DNA of 64,000 nucleotides, taken from positions 310,001 to 374,000 of the forward strand of contig JADQBQ010000001.1 of assembly GCA_016278505.1 (NCBI GenBank), given 5' to 3'. The notes under the pieces are model-generated. The model was not told the DNA's origin, ran no database searches, and saw only the letters and a program-made list of their open reading frames with translations. The translations under genes and the position numbers were made by a program. Shown here in pieces: positions 1 through 7,627 of the stretch (position 1 is the stretch's first letter; each line of letters opens with the position of its first letter). The stretch is from Clostridiales bacterium. Its GTDB lineage: Bacteria > Bacillota > Desulfotomaculia > Desulfotomaculales > VENG01.

Positions 1-1
1 A

Positions 2-382
2 GAAGACAAGTTCGTTAATGATGGCGAGAAACTGGCAAAAGAATTAATAATGCTGCTACCGAATTTTCTAAAACTGCTTTACCGTCTTATTAATGATGAA
101 CGTGTACCTTCCCAAAACAAAATTATTTTAGGCGTCGTCATAGCATATGTTCTGTCTCCTATAGACATTATTCCTGATTTCATCCCCTTGTTGGGTCAGC
201 TGGATGATCTGTTGGCTGTGGCTCTTGTTTTAAAAGGGATGTTTGATGCGGCGGGTAAAGAGGTAGTGCTTGAGCACTGGGATGGACCGGAAGGCCTAAT
301 TGAAATAATTAATTCCATTTTGAACGTGGCCGCCCGGGTGCTGCCTAAAAAGGCGTATGAGCGGGTATATAAAAGATTTTAG
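2..382 (+). CDS. YkvA-like DUF1232 membrane protein, 5' partial
   Basis: The C-terminal part of a DUF1232 (YkvA) family protein. The reading frame is open back to the first bases of the window, so the true start lies outside; an internal ATG at 50 is probably not the start because the preceding residues read on naturally. The family signature SPIDIIPDFIP is present about two thirds along, followed by LLGQLDDLL, as in small membrane-associated DUF1232 proteins. Cellular function of the family is not established. The protein ends shortly before the convergent gene at 397. Confident on family, not on role. Confidence 0.85.
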   Translation, partial: EDKFVNDGEKLAKELIMLLPNFLKLLYRLINDERVPSQNKIILGVVIAYVLSPIDIIPDFIPLLGQLDDLLAVALVLKGMFDAAGKEVVLEHWDGPEGLIEIINSILNVAARVLPKKAYERVYKRF

Positions 383-396
383 TATTTTTATACATT

Positions 397-1206
397 TTAT
401 CCATCGTTTTGTAGTGTGCTGACTACTAATTCAAATTCGTTTTTACCCGCAGAGTTAAACTGATCCGCTCCTATGCCGTAGGTGATAATAAAGTAGTCTT
501 TGCCCTTAGACAGTAACTTGTAGAGCATAATTAGGTTGCCCTTTTTTATCCACAGCTCTTGTTCGGACTGCATCAAAAGCTTAGCGTTAGGGAATCTGCT
601 CTTCATTTCGTTTACGCTAAAGCTGGGCTGAGCGGTTTTCTCAACAACCAATGCCCTACTTTGGGGGCCGGTAAAACGTGCGGTTGTCTCATTTTCATTT
701 TCCATTTTTAAATTTATGGGGCACAAAAAGCTGAAACCGGCCTGTTTATGTTTGTAATTCTGTACGGTAATATCTATGGTTCGGGTTTTAGCATTCCACT
801 CTGTTTTTGCGCCTAGTATGTAACTAACAAACCGTAAGGGCACAAATATCTGTGCGCCTTTTAGTTGTGCCGCAGTGTCTAATTTAACACTGTAGTCGTT
901 AACTGATGCACTTAATTTAGCGGCAGTAATTTTAATTTTCAAGTCGCCGCGGCTAATGCGGGCTGTCTTTGTACTCTGATCCCAATCGATATCGGCTGAA
1001 AAGGCCGTGCTTACAAACCGAAGTGGAACCAATGTGTTGCCGTTAGATATGAATGGGGCATTTTCAAGCAACTGTACGTCACCATTAACCGAAGCTAATT
1101 TACTGTCAACCGCCAGCATAATTGAGTGGCTCTCTGTGGTAGCTGCTGCGGGCTGTGCAAATAAAAATGCCAGTGCTGCCACGCAGGTGGTTAATAAAAT
1201 CTTCAT
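397..1206 (-). CDS. Secreted protein with copper amine oxidase-like N-terminal domain
   Basis: A 269-residue exported protein. Residues 1-22 form a signal peptide (short basic start, hydrophobic core, AAA cleavage region). Residues about 30-150 carry the copper amine oxidase N-terminal-like domain with its two PLRFVS repeats (LVPLRFVSTAF and IFVPLRFVSYIL), common in secreted proteins of clostridia. The C-terminal 120 residues are unrecognised. The start at 1206 is preferred because a GGGGAGAGTG ribosome site precedes it. These domains are thought to mediate cell-surface or structural roles; no enzyme activity is implied by the domain name. Confidence 0.8.
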   Translation of the reverse strand: MKILLTTCVAALAFLFAQPAAATTESHSIMLAVDSKLASVNGDVQLLENAPFISNGNTLVPLRFVSTAFSADIDWDQSTKTARISRGDLKIKITAAKLSASVNDYSVKLDTAAQLKGAQIFVPLRFVSYILGAKTEWNAKTRTIDITVQNYKHKQAGFSFLCPINLKMENENETTARFTGPQSRALVVEKTAQPSFSVNEMKSRFPNAKLLMQSEQELWIKKGNLIMLYKLLSKGKDYFIITYGIGADQFNSAGKNEFELVVSTLQNDG

Positions 1207-1335
1207 GGAAAACACTCTCCCCAGTGCAAGATACCCTATATATATTAAATATTAACACCTGCATTCCTGCTGAAAAATGTTTTTTTTGTTTGGGGTTAAA
1301 CGACTAGTTAGTTACAAATATTCTTGGAGGTTAGT

Positions 1336-2055
1336 ATGGCCCTAAAAGATTTGCTGAGTACCGTTATAAAGCGGGATGGATTTGAAAACATAGTTACTCA
1401 TATGCTCGAAAGCCTTGATGATTTACCATCCTTGCAGAGAAAAGTAGAAGCTTTTTTTCTCGGGGCTGAGTTTTTGTTACACATACAAGGTGATAATGAC
1501 GCGGCAGATGTTTTGGCCGGGAGGGTGGTGGTTTCTGAAGCGACCCTTACCCATTTTGTGAACCGCATGCTGGAAGGTGCACCGGATATAGAATGTATCT
1601 CGGTCCGCGTGAGAGATGGGTACATGCTGTGTAAATTGGGTTTAGATAGGGGACCGGGCGGGCTGCAGGTATCCGTGAAAATCGGTAATACGCGGGTGCA
1701 TTTTGACCATGAGCCACCTTTGATTTTAGTGGACCTTTTGGAATTCCCCCGTGTTAGACCGGGAATACCATTAGCTGCTTTCTTTGTTTCATTAAGTACA
1801 TATTTTGTCAAGAAAATGGGTGGCAGCGAGCGAATTTATCGCCGTGCCTCAAAAGATATTCCGGGAGTGTCGGTGCAGGGTAATACCTTCACGATTAATC
1901 TGTTTGAGGTTCCCGGTGTTGAGGATGTTTTAGCCCGTGAGTTTTTAGGAATTAAGCTAATGGAAACTTTTAATGTAGACCGTGTCCTACTGATTAACGG
2001 TGAAGTTCAGATTTACGGTGGTCCCAGAATCCCCAGAAAGCTTATCGACAAGTAA
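1336..2055 (+). CDS. Conserved-looking protein of unknown function
   Basis: A 239-residue protein that I do not recognise. It has no signal peptide and no clear membrane segment. The composition is ordinary for a soluble or peripheral protein, with a hydrophobic stretch near residues 140-160 (PGIPLAAFFVSLS). The start at 1336 follows a TTGGAGG ribosome site, 5 bases away. It faces the convergent tupC gene, whose stop is only about 15 bases beyond. No operon partner on this strand is visible. Confidence 0.6.
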   Translation: MALKDLLSTVIKRDGFENIVTHMLESLDDLPSLQRKVEAFFLGAEFLLHIQGDNDAADVLAGRVVVSEATLTHFVNRMLEGAPDIECISVRVRDGYMLCKLGLDRGPGGLQVSVKIGNTRVHFDHEPPLILVDLLEFPRVRPGIPLAAFFVSLSTYFVKKMGGSERIYRRASKDIPGVSVQGNTFTINLFEVPGVEDVLAREFLGIKLMETFNVDRVLLINGEVQIYGGPRIPRKLIDK

Positions 2056-2070
2056 GGTGACATGTAATTA

Positions 2071-2817
2071 TCAGTAAATCATTTCCCCATTTATAAACTG
2101 CCATGTTCGTTTGTCTTGGGGGGCGGAAAAGATGTGCTCAGCAGATGCTTTTTCTATAAGCTCTCCTTCATTAATGAAAATTACGTCATCTGCTATGCGC
2201 TGGGCCTGAAAAATGTTGTGTGTAACCATAATTACAGTGGTTCTCATTTCCTGGTTAAGACGCCTGATTAACTGTTCGATGATGGTAATATTGCCGGGAT
2301 CAAGATTAGCCGTAGGTTCATCTAATAGCAGCACTTCGATGTCCAGCACTATAGCCCTGGCCAGAGCTACACGTTGGCTTTCTCCTCCCGAAAGAGAAAT
2401 TGCACTGCGTTCTGCTAAGTGCCTTAAACCTACCCTGTCCAGGGCTTCGTTTGCTTTATCCTCGATTTCTTTCGAATCTGATCCCCTGATCTTTAGACCA
2501 TAAGCCACATTTTCCTTTACCGTATGCTTAAATAAAACCGGTTTTTGAAAAACCATAGCCATTTTGCGCTGTACCTCAATCCTCTGTTGGGGTTGAAGGC
2601 GGTAAATATCATGGTTATGAAAAAAAACTTTGCCCTGTGTAGGAGGTGTTAAAAGGTTAAGTATGCGCAGCAAAGTGCTTTTTCCTGCTCCACTCGGGCC
2701 TATAATACCGTAAACTTTTCCGGATTTAAAGTTAAGGCTTTCAATGTTAAGTACTTCTTGATTATTAAACTTATGGCTTAAAGATTTAACTTGCAAAAGG
2801 GCTTGGTCACTTTTCAT
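2071..2817 (-). CDS. tupC: Tungstate ABC transporter ATP-binding protein
   Basis: The ATPase subunit of a tungstate importer (TupABC type), 248 residues. Walker A GPSGAGKST lies near residue 41, the ABC signature LSGGESQRVALARA near 143, and Walker B VLLLDEPTANLD near 163, with a downstream switch histidine in VTHN. It overlaps the end of tupB by 11 bases, so the two are translationally coupled. Tungstate feeds the W-cofactor of aldehyde:ferredoxin oxidoreductases and some formate dehydrogenases in anaerobes. Assignment to tungstate rather than molybdate rests on the TupB-like partner. No substrate-binding protein is adjacent. Confidence 0.85.
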   Translation of the reverse strand: MKSDQALLQVKSLSHKFNNQEVLNIESLNFKSGKVYGIIGPSGAGKSTLLRILNLLTPPTQGKVFFHNHDIYRLQPQQRIEVQRKMAMVFQKPVLFKHTVKENVAYGLKIRGSDSKEIEDKANEALDRVGLRHLAERSAISLSGGESQRVALARAIVLDIEVLLLDEPTANLDPGNITIIEQLIRRLNQEMRTTVIMVTHNIFQAQRIADDVIFINEGELIEKASAEHIFSAPQDKRTWQFINGEMIY

Positions 2818-3508
2818 AGGAGGATCCCCCGTTTTGAATTTTATACAGAAGTGAGTTAATTAAAAAAGCTATAGCCATCAGTACTAAACCCAAACCAATA
2901 GCTAATTCAAAATTGCCTTTACGGGTTTCCAGTACAATGGCAGTTGTCATCACTCTTGTATGTCCTTCAATATTCCCACCCACCATCATTACTGCTCCAA
3001 CTTCCGCAATGATCCGACCAAATCCAGCGACTACCGCTCCCATGATGGCGTATCTTGCTTCTTTGACCACCGTTACCGCCACTTGCATTGGGTTTGCACC
3101 CAGGGAAATGGCTGTATCCCTGAACTCGTTGTCCCTTTCCCGAATTCCGACCATGGACAGGCCTGTAATAATAGGAAGTGCCAGAAGGGCCTGTACAGAT
3201 ATCATAGCTGCAGGTGAGAAAATAAGATCGAGGACCCCAAAAGGACCGCTGGATGAAAGTAAAAGATAGACTACCAATCCTGCTACCACCGGGGGGAACC
3301 CCATAAAGGTATAAGTAATTCTTGTTTGCCACCTTACTTTGGCCACTGTTCTCAGCCCCAGGTATGCTCCATAAGGGATACCCAGCAGGGACGCTATAAT
3401 GACGGCAGAAGTTGAAACCTGCAGGGATAAAAATATAATTTGCATCATGGCCGGGTCTAATGTAATTACTAGTTTGGCGGCCTCAAGGATACCCTCTAAG
3501 AGTGTCAT
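2807..3508 (-). CDS. tupB: Tungstate ABC transporter permease
   Basis: A 233-residue inner-membrane permease with several transmembrane helices and the family motif region GFPPVVAGLVVYLLLSSSGP. The EAA-type cytoplasmic loop (SLGANPMQVAVTVVKEAR) contacts the ATPase. The sequence resembles TupB/WtpB-type permeases. It is the first gene of a two-gene unit; the periplasmic-type binding protein tupA that normally precedes it is not in this window. A structured leader with a terminator stands upstream at 3597-3774, implying regulated expression. Confidence 0.85.
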   Translation of the reverse strand: MTLLEGILEAAKLVITLDPAMMQIIFLSLQVSTSAVIIASLLGIPYGAYLGLRTVAKVRWQTRITYTFMGFPPVVAGLVVYLLLSSSGPFGVLDLIFSPAAMISVQALLALPIITGLSMVGIRERDNEFRDTAISLGANPMQVAVTVVKEARYAIMGAVVAGFGRIIAEVGAVMMVGGNIEGHTRVMTTAIVLETRKGNFELAIGLGLVLMAIAFLINSLLYKIQNGGSSYEK

Positions 3509-3596
3509 TTGGATTCTCCCATTGATATAAAATGATGATTTGAACTTAGATTAATCAAACGAGTGATTCCCAAATTCAAAAAAAGCATAAAATAAA

Positions 3597-3774
3597 ACCG
3601 GATTCTTATGGCATAGAAGCTCAGAACCCGGTCACATATTTCATAACCGATTAGTCCTGCTCCTTTCCACAATGGGGGGTGAAACGGTTTCCCGGTTACC
3701 GTTAGCTGGATTAGTAAAATCCGGCACGGCTAAAGAGCCATAGAAAGCGTCCTTAGGCTGCTTTAGCTCGGAGC
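3597..3774 (-). promoter_or_regulatory. Candidate structured leader RNA (riboswitch-like) upstream of tupBC
   Basis: Read on the minus strand, the leader folds into a closing helix P1 (3770-3774 with 3659-3663) that encloses three helices: 3761-3767 with 3729-3735 (7 bp), 3718-3722 with 3708-3712, and 3698-3703 with 3683-3688 (6 bp). It is followed by a terminator-like hairpin at 3623-3632/3597-3606 (10 bp, one mismatch) and a T-rich run. This arrangement of junction then terminator is typical of a riboswitch. The Moco/Tuco RNA family is known upstream of tungstate and molybdate transport genes and is the leading guess, but I cannot match its consensus with certainty. Confidence 0.55.
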
Positions 3775-3850
3775 GTATTTAATTCCTCTAAAAATACAAT
3801 TCTTCTACACTCCAAAAGAAAATCCTTGTGCACCGATTTATTTTCAACAA

Positions 3851-3890
3851 GAAAAGCGCGCTAAATCAGTTCCCTTAACGCGCGCTTTTC
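3851..3890. terminator. Bidirectional intrinsic terminator
   Basis: GAAAAGCGCG at 3851-3860 pairs with CGCGCTTTTC at 3881-3890, with A-rich and T-rich flanks on both strands. It lies between the small gene at 3979 and the tup leader. Confidence 0.75.
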
Positions 3891-3908
3891 AGTACTTTTT
3901 TCCTTTAT

Positions 3909-3954
3909 CCTTGCCATTTATATGGCAAGGTATGCTTTCCTAAAGTGTAAAAAA
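3909..3954 (-). repeat. Palindromic interspersed repeat, copy 1
   Basis: Read on the minus strand this begins TTTTACACTTTAGGAAAGCA and continues into a palindrome made of CCTTGCCAT and ATGGCAAGG. A second copy in the opposite orientation lies at 7556-7602, with about 36 of 39 core positions identical. The element is too short to encode anything. Confidence 0.75.
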
Positions 3955-3970
3955 CCGGGCTTAGCCCGGT
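3949..3970 (-). terminator. Intrinsic terminator after the 51-aa gene
   Basis: ACCGGGC at 3954-3960 and GCCCGGT at 3964-3970 form a stem followed on the minus strand by a run of T. It begins 9 bases after the stop of the small gene at 3979-4134. Confidence 0.85.
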
Positions 3971-3978
3971 GAGCAAAT

Positions 3979-4134
3979 TTAGTGCACTCTTCTTTCTTTT
4001 GAAGCGCGCCCTGCCCAGAATATCAATGGAATAGCCATTGCATGCCATCCAATCCACCCTGGTTCTGGAAAGCTGAATGTGCCGGGGTCAACTTTAGGTG
4101 AAGTTTCCCATAACCCACGTCGCAATATACCCAT
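3979..4134 (-). CDS. Small 51-aa protein with one membrane segment
   Basis: A 51-residue gene. Its start follows a near-perfect AAAGGAGG site 7 bases upstream, and a strong terminator follows its stop, so it is likely real and monocistronic. The N-terminal half is polar with basic residues; residues 27-42 (GWIGWHAMAIPLIFWA) could cross or dip into the membrane; the tail is basic (KERR). I do not recognise the family. It could be a small membrane subunit or a stress peptide; nothing nearby fixes its role. Confidence 0.6.
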   Translation of the reverse strand: MGILRRGLWETSPKVDPGTFSFPEPGWIGWHAMAIPLIFWAGRASKERRVH

Positions 4135-4254
4135 TTAAAACCCTCCTTTTGTTTTTAGTATGTGCTGATTTTAATGCTGCATTGCAACTAATTTAATCAA
4201 ATTATGTTTTATTTAGGTATTAATATCAAACTTTATGTATCAACTATGCTTTTT

Positions 4255-4788
4255 TTATTGGTTCTTTTGCCAAATTACCTCTAATTTTTCGTGGTGCACA
4301 TCCCTGTCCCTGGAGTCCTCTTCAATTAGGTCGAGTAATCTGTAGTCACTTAAAAGTATGTCCCAACAGTGCGCCACGGTTTCAATAAAATTCTGCTGTA
4401 ATGGAATTCTGTTATTGATTAACGCACAGTCATAGGGAAGCGCTAAGGTTTCGTGGATAAGTAGCAGCTCGTTTTGGGGGGTTATATGAGGGGCTAAAGG
4501 GAAAAACCTGCAGGCCAATGGCCGTGATTCCCTTGGACAAGATTTAATACATTGAATAAAGTAAATCGTATTAGGCCATGATGGCGGGAAAAACTGTTCG
4601 TCGCGGTTATGTTCTTCCCATACGAGCCAGTCTTCTTGGCCTGAAAACATTTTTTCTTCACCCGGGTATAAGTAAATGCCCAAAGTGTCATTAGGGTCAG
4701 GACGGCAGCAGATACTGCTGCAGAGAAGACCGCAATCATATTTAAGGGGAGTAACTTGAGCTGTAATTTTATACAAATAGGGATACAT
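4255..4788 (-). CDS. Cysteine-rich YkgJ-like protein
   Basis: A 177-residue protein with clustered cysteines: CGLLCSSICCRPD near residue 19, CIKSCP near 80 and a later CRFFPL. The pattern C..C...CC, followed by CP..RP.ACR.FP, resembles YkgJ-type zinc- or iron-chelating proteins, though divergent. The start has a TTGGAGG site. The biochemical role of this family is not established; metal binding is the usual inference. Another, more typical member lies at 38175-38999. Confidence 0.6.
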   Translation of the reverse strand: MYPYLYKITAQVTPLKYDCGLLCSSICCRPDPNDTLGIYLYPGEEKMFSGQEDWLVWEEHNRDEQFFPPSWPNTIYFIQCIKSCPRESRPLACRFFPLAPHITPQNELLLIHETLALPYDCALINNRIPLQQNFIETVAHCWDILLSDYRLLDLIEEDSRDRDVHHEKLEVIWQKNQ

Positions 4789-4848
4789 TAAAAAACCTCC
4801 AATGTCGATATATAAATTTTTATCATATATTTATCAATACCGCAAAGT

Positions 4849-4873
4849 AAAAAACCCGCCTTGTTAGGCGGGT
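4849..4873 (-). terminator. Intrinsic terminator after the HD-GYP gene
   Basis: ACCCGCC (4854-4860) pairs with GGCGGGT (4867-4873), followed by a T run on the minus strand. It lies downstream of the gene ending at 4968. Confidence 0.8.
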
Positions 4874-4967
4874 AAGATTGGGAAAAGGAGGTTTTTTGTA
4901 TAATTAACACGACTATAGTATGTCACAATTTTGAAAGGACTAATGCCTGCTAAACGACATTTTTAAG

Positions 4968-6230
4968 TCATTTATCCGACAAAGATGCAGTATCAGGTTT
5001 TAGCCATAGGTTTTCCAAATTAGCTGCAATGTTTTCGACTTGGTCTATGTGGTCTTCTAGAACATTAACAGCTGTTTGATCTATTGCTCTTTCCTTAACT
5101 TGTTTGCTCAGGATCTTAAGTATTTCTTGCCTACCCAATCCCCGGCGGTAAGGCCTGTTTTCCACCAGTGCACTATAAATATCGCTCACTGCCATTAGTC
5201 GTGATCCATCACAAAGATTATCTTCATTTAAGCGAAAAGGATAGCCCGTTCCGTTTAGCTTTTCATGATGAAAAGAAGCCCACTTATTTATTAAATTAAA
5301 CCCGTCTATTAAGTTAAGGATTTGATATGTATAGTAAGTATGCTGTTTAATTATGTTAAACTCATATTGGTTTAGTTTTCCCGGCTTTTCCAATATTTCT
5401 TCGGGAATTGTCAATTTGCCAAGGTCATGTAAGAGTCCCGCCACTTTAATATCCTGGCATGCGTTTTTTTTAAACCCCATTTGTTCGGCTAAAAAAGTAG
5501 CTATTTCGGCGACTAATCTTGAATGCCGGTAGGTAAACGGGCTCTTACCGTCAATAATCCGGGCGAACAAATCGCTAATTTGCTGTAATTCGAGGTGGGA
5601 AACATGTATTTGATACCCAACCATATATGTTTCCAAATTGTGTCCGACAAATTTGGGGTTTAAATCCAGCCAGAGACTTTCCTTGGCGCCCAAATCTGTG
5701 AACGCCTCAACGATGTCAGGATCAAAGATAGTTTTAGAGTTTTTTTGTATCTGTTCCATGATATGGTGCCTGTCATTCAATATGGTTGTTGTATTCCCTG
5801 CCAGGATGTCTACTCTGTCAGCAAGGTGAATTATGCGGCTTTCTAATGGAATATCGTTTCCAACAAGACCTGAGGGGTTGTTACCTTCCCAACGGTCATG
5901 ATGCGATAATATAATACGGGCAGCTGGGGCGAGGCTGTTCATTCGTTTAATGAGGTGGAATCCTCTTTGGCAGTGCTCCCAAGGGTTGTTTATTTCAAAG
6001 ACTTCAAGGTGGGCTTTTTCCTGCCAGGTGCTGGTGCCGGCATCATGAATAATTGCACTGCAAAAAAGGCGCTGTTTTGACTCCTCCGGGATACCCATAG
6101 TTTCGGCAATTTTTAATGACAGTAAGCAAACCCTTTGGTGATGGTTCATTAGCCCGGACTTTGAAAAGTCCATAGCAAGGGAGAGAGAATTTAAAAGTTT
6201 ATATAAGTGCACCGGTTTTTGATGGTTCAA
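4968..6230 (-). CDS. Tandem HD / HD-GYP domain protein (c-di-GMP phosphodiesterase-like)
   Basis: A 420-residue soluble protein with two HD-type domains. The C-terminal one (about 215-400) is a full HD-GYP domain: HD in GLLHDLGKL and the signature HHEKLNGTGYP, so cyclic di-GMP hydrolysis is plausible. The N-terminal one (about 20-190) keeps HD in IIHDAG, but its GYP region reads HHDRWEGNNPSGL, a degenerate form. The start is TTG at 6230 behind AAAGGAG. There is no sensor, receiver or membrane domain, so the signal it answers is unclear. It probably modulates motility, biofilm or sporulation. Confidence 0.85.
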   Translation of the reverse strand: MNHQKPVHLYKLLNSLSLAMDFSKSGLMNHHQRVCLLSLKIAETMGIPEESKQRLFCSAIIHDAGTSTWQEKAHLEVFEINNPWEHCQRGFHLIKRMNSLAPAARIILSHHDRWEGNNPSGLVGNDIPLESRIIHLADRVDILAGNTTTILNDRHHIMEQIQKNSKTIFDPDIVEAFTDLGAKESLWLDLNPKFVGHNLETYMVGYQIHVSHLELQQISDLFARIIDGKSPFTYRHSRLVAEIATFLAEQMGFKKNACQDIKVAGLLHDLGKLTIPEEILEKPGKLNQYEFNIIKQHTYYTYQILNLIDGFNLINKWASFHHEKLNGTGYPFRLNEDNLCDGSRLMAVSDIYSALVENRPYRRGLGRQEILKILSKQVKERAIDQTAVNVLEDHIDQVENIAANLENLWLKPDTASLSDK

Positions 6231-6415
6231 AATGATTACTCCTTTCCAAACATGCGGTAGACTGAATTCCCTTCCCGATTTTTATTCCCGTTATTTATTT
6301 TTTTCCCTTCCCACATGTTTAAGATTTCTCGACAAATAAAGGAAAGCTGTCACTGGAATAGAATAATACTGGGATAGAATAGTTAGGAATAATGTGCTGC
6401 AAAAGGGGTGTTTGA

Positions 6416-6688
6416 ATGTCTCGTTTGGTAAACGTAACAGAACTACTTTTGTTTGAGATGCTTGACAGTACCTTAAAGGGCGTGGAAGGATTTTGCAGGT
6501 GTGAGCGATGCCGGATTGATGTAGCTGCTATTGCTTTAAATAACTTGCCAACTAATTATGTTGTTACTGACGAGGGAGAAGTGAAAAAACGTATTTCAGT
6601 ATTACATATGCAAATACGTGTAGACCTTACCCAAGCCATCATAAGAGCCGCTAAGGAGGTCATGAAGCAACCCCATCACTCCAGGTAA
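6416..6688 (+). CDS. ComFB-family protein
   Basis: A 90-residue protein of the late competence ComFB family, seen in the pattern CRCERCRIDVAAIALNNLP, where cysteines precede an invariant aspartate and ALN.LP. In Bacillus comFB sits in the comF operon; the family is widespread and its biochemical role is unresolved, with cyclic-nucleotide signalling proposed for some members. Here it stands alone, downstream of a divergent HD-GYP gene. That neighbourhood suggests, without proving, a second-messenger link. Confidence 0.75.
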   Translation: MSRLVNVTELLLFEMLDSTLKGVEGFCRCERCRIDVAAIALNNLPTNYVVTDEGEVKKRISVLHMQIRVDLTQAIIRAAKEVMKQPHHSR

Positions 6689-6715
6689 GCAGTTTAGGAA
6701 TAAAGGAGTATTCAA

Positions 6716-6748
6716 ATGGGCATTAAAATAAAAAAGCTCGTGTGGTGA
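6716..6748 (+). CDS. 10-codon upstream ORF coupled to the DUF1540 gene
   Basis: ATG at 6716 follows AAAGGAG with ideal 7-base spacing and opens a 10-residue peptide (MGIKIKKLVW). Its TGA stop at 6746-6748 overlaps the GTG at 6745 that opens the next frame. The strong ribosome site serves this mini-ORF rather than the gene behind it, so translational coupling is likely. Whether the peptide itself matters is unknown. Confidence 0.45.
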   Translation: MGIKIKKLVW

Positions 6749-6933
6749 AAATATCTATGGAAGAAACAAAAAGAATAACAGCACCGGTGGGAAGGGTGAA
6801 ATGTTATGTAGAGTTTTGCAAGTATTATGGTGTTGGTGACCTTTGTATGGCCCAAAGCATTAAAGTTAAGCCATTAGCTGCCAACGGTTCAAAAACAGTT
6901 AATTGCGCTACATTTATGGAGAAAGACGTATAA
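6745..6933 (+). CDS. DUF1540 small cysteine protein
   Basis: A protein of about 62 residues (58 if the ATG at 6757 is used) with the DUF1540 pattern: C..EFCKYYGVGDLCMA, then an acidic/neutral linker and a final NCATF. The spaced cysteines suggest metal binding, as assumed for this clostridial family of unknown role. The start is ambiguous: GTG 6745 overlaps the stop of the mini-ORF upstream, while ATG 6757 has no ribosome site of its own. A second DUF1540 gene lies at 22333-22494. Confidence 0.7.
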   Translation: MKISMEETKRITAPVGRVKCYVEFCKYYGVGDLCMAQSIKVKPLAANGSKTVNCATFMEKDV

Positions 6934-6988
6934 CTAAATTTGATAATGCACCCTGTACCTGTCAATAATAAAAAGGGAAGGGGTGTAA

Positions 6989-7462
6989 ATGATGAGGCCT
7001 GTATTATTATCTATATCCATGGTGATGGCTATTATAATGAGCATAGCCTTATTATCTTATTCTATGGTAAAAAAAACTGAACCGGAAAAAATAACGCCTC
7101 CCACCCGGGCTTATATTTTACCCACAACTCCCGGTGAGGCTGATGCTCTTTCCAGCCGACTGGCCAGGGTTGCGGAAAGTGTGCCCGAGGTAAGACGCGC
7201 TACGGTGGTTTTAACTCATACAACTGCTATAGTAGGTCTCGAACTACATTCTGCCTCAGATAAAGGTGAGGTCTTTAAAAAGGTTGCTGCTCTGTTGGAT
7301 GAAGAGGAAGCCCGTATTCATACTGTACGGATAACATCGAATACCGAAACAATAGAGCGTATTAAGCTGGTAGCAGACGCAATTCACGGAGGGAAAACCG
7401 TTAACAGATTTTCACGTGAAATAGTAGACATAATGCGTACAACAATACCAATTAGATTATGA
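6989..7462 (+). CDS. YhcN/YlaJ-like sporulation-associated protein
   Basis: A 157-residue protein with an N-terminal hydrophobic segment (residues 3-24) and no clear lipobox cysteine. A YhcN/YlaJ-type domain covers residues about 50-140: ADALSSRLARVAESVPEV is followed by a beta-rich segment ending TVRITSN, as in proteins that assess neighbouring spore or envelope structures. In Bacillus, YhcN is an inner spore membrane lipoprotein. Absence of the lipobox suggests membrane anchoring by the N-terminal helix. A strong terminator follows at 7528. Confidence 0.65.
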   Translation: MMRPVLLSISMVMAIIMSIALLSYSMVKKTEPEKITPPTRAYILPTTPGEADALSSRLARVAESVPEVRRATVVLTHTTAIVGLELHSASDKGEVFKKVAALLDEEEARIHTVRITSNTETIERIKLVADAIHGGKTVNRFSREIVDIMRTTIPIRL

Positions 7463-7527
7463 ATTGTTGCACCAGCTAAAGTAAGGTTGCATAAGATATT
7501 TGTATGTAATTCCTTCCCCAAATCTGA

Positions 7528-7559
7528 GTCTGCAGGAAACTTCCTGCAGACTTTATTTT
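7528..7559 (+). terminator. Intrinsic terminator
   Basis: An 11-bp perfect stem, GTCTGCAGGAA (7528-7538) with TTCCTGCAGAC (7541-7551), is followed by TTTATTTT. It closes the YhcN-like transcription unit. Confidence 0.9.
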
Positions 7560-7602
7560 ACACTTTAGGGAAGTATACCTTGCCATTTAAATGGCCTTGT
7601 GT
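7556..7602 (+). repeat. Palindromic interspersed repeat, copy 2
   Basis: It begins TTTTACACTTTAGGGAAGTA and continues to CCTTGCCATTTAAATGGC. It matches the inverted copy at 3909-3954 at about 36 of 39 core positions. It directly abuts the terminator stem of the preceding gene, as copy 1 abuts a terminator. Confidence 0.75.
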
Positions 7603-7627
7603 TTTCTATTGATTTATCATAAAACCC

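Noticed and set aside
3597-3774. Cyclic di-GMP (GEMM) riboswitch
   Set aside because: Partial similarity (GGTAACCGGG) exists, but the order of the conserved blocks does not fit on either strand.
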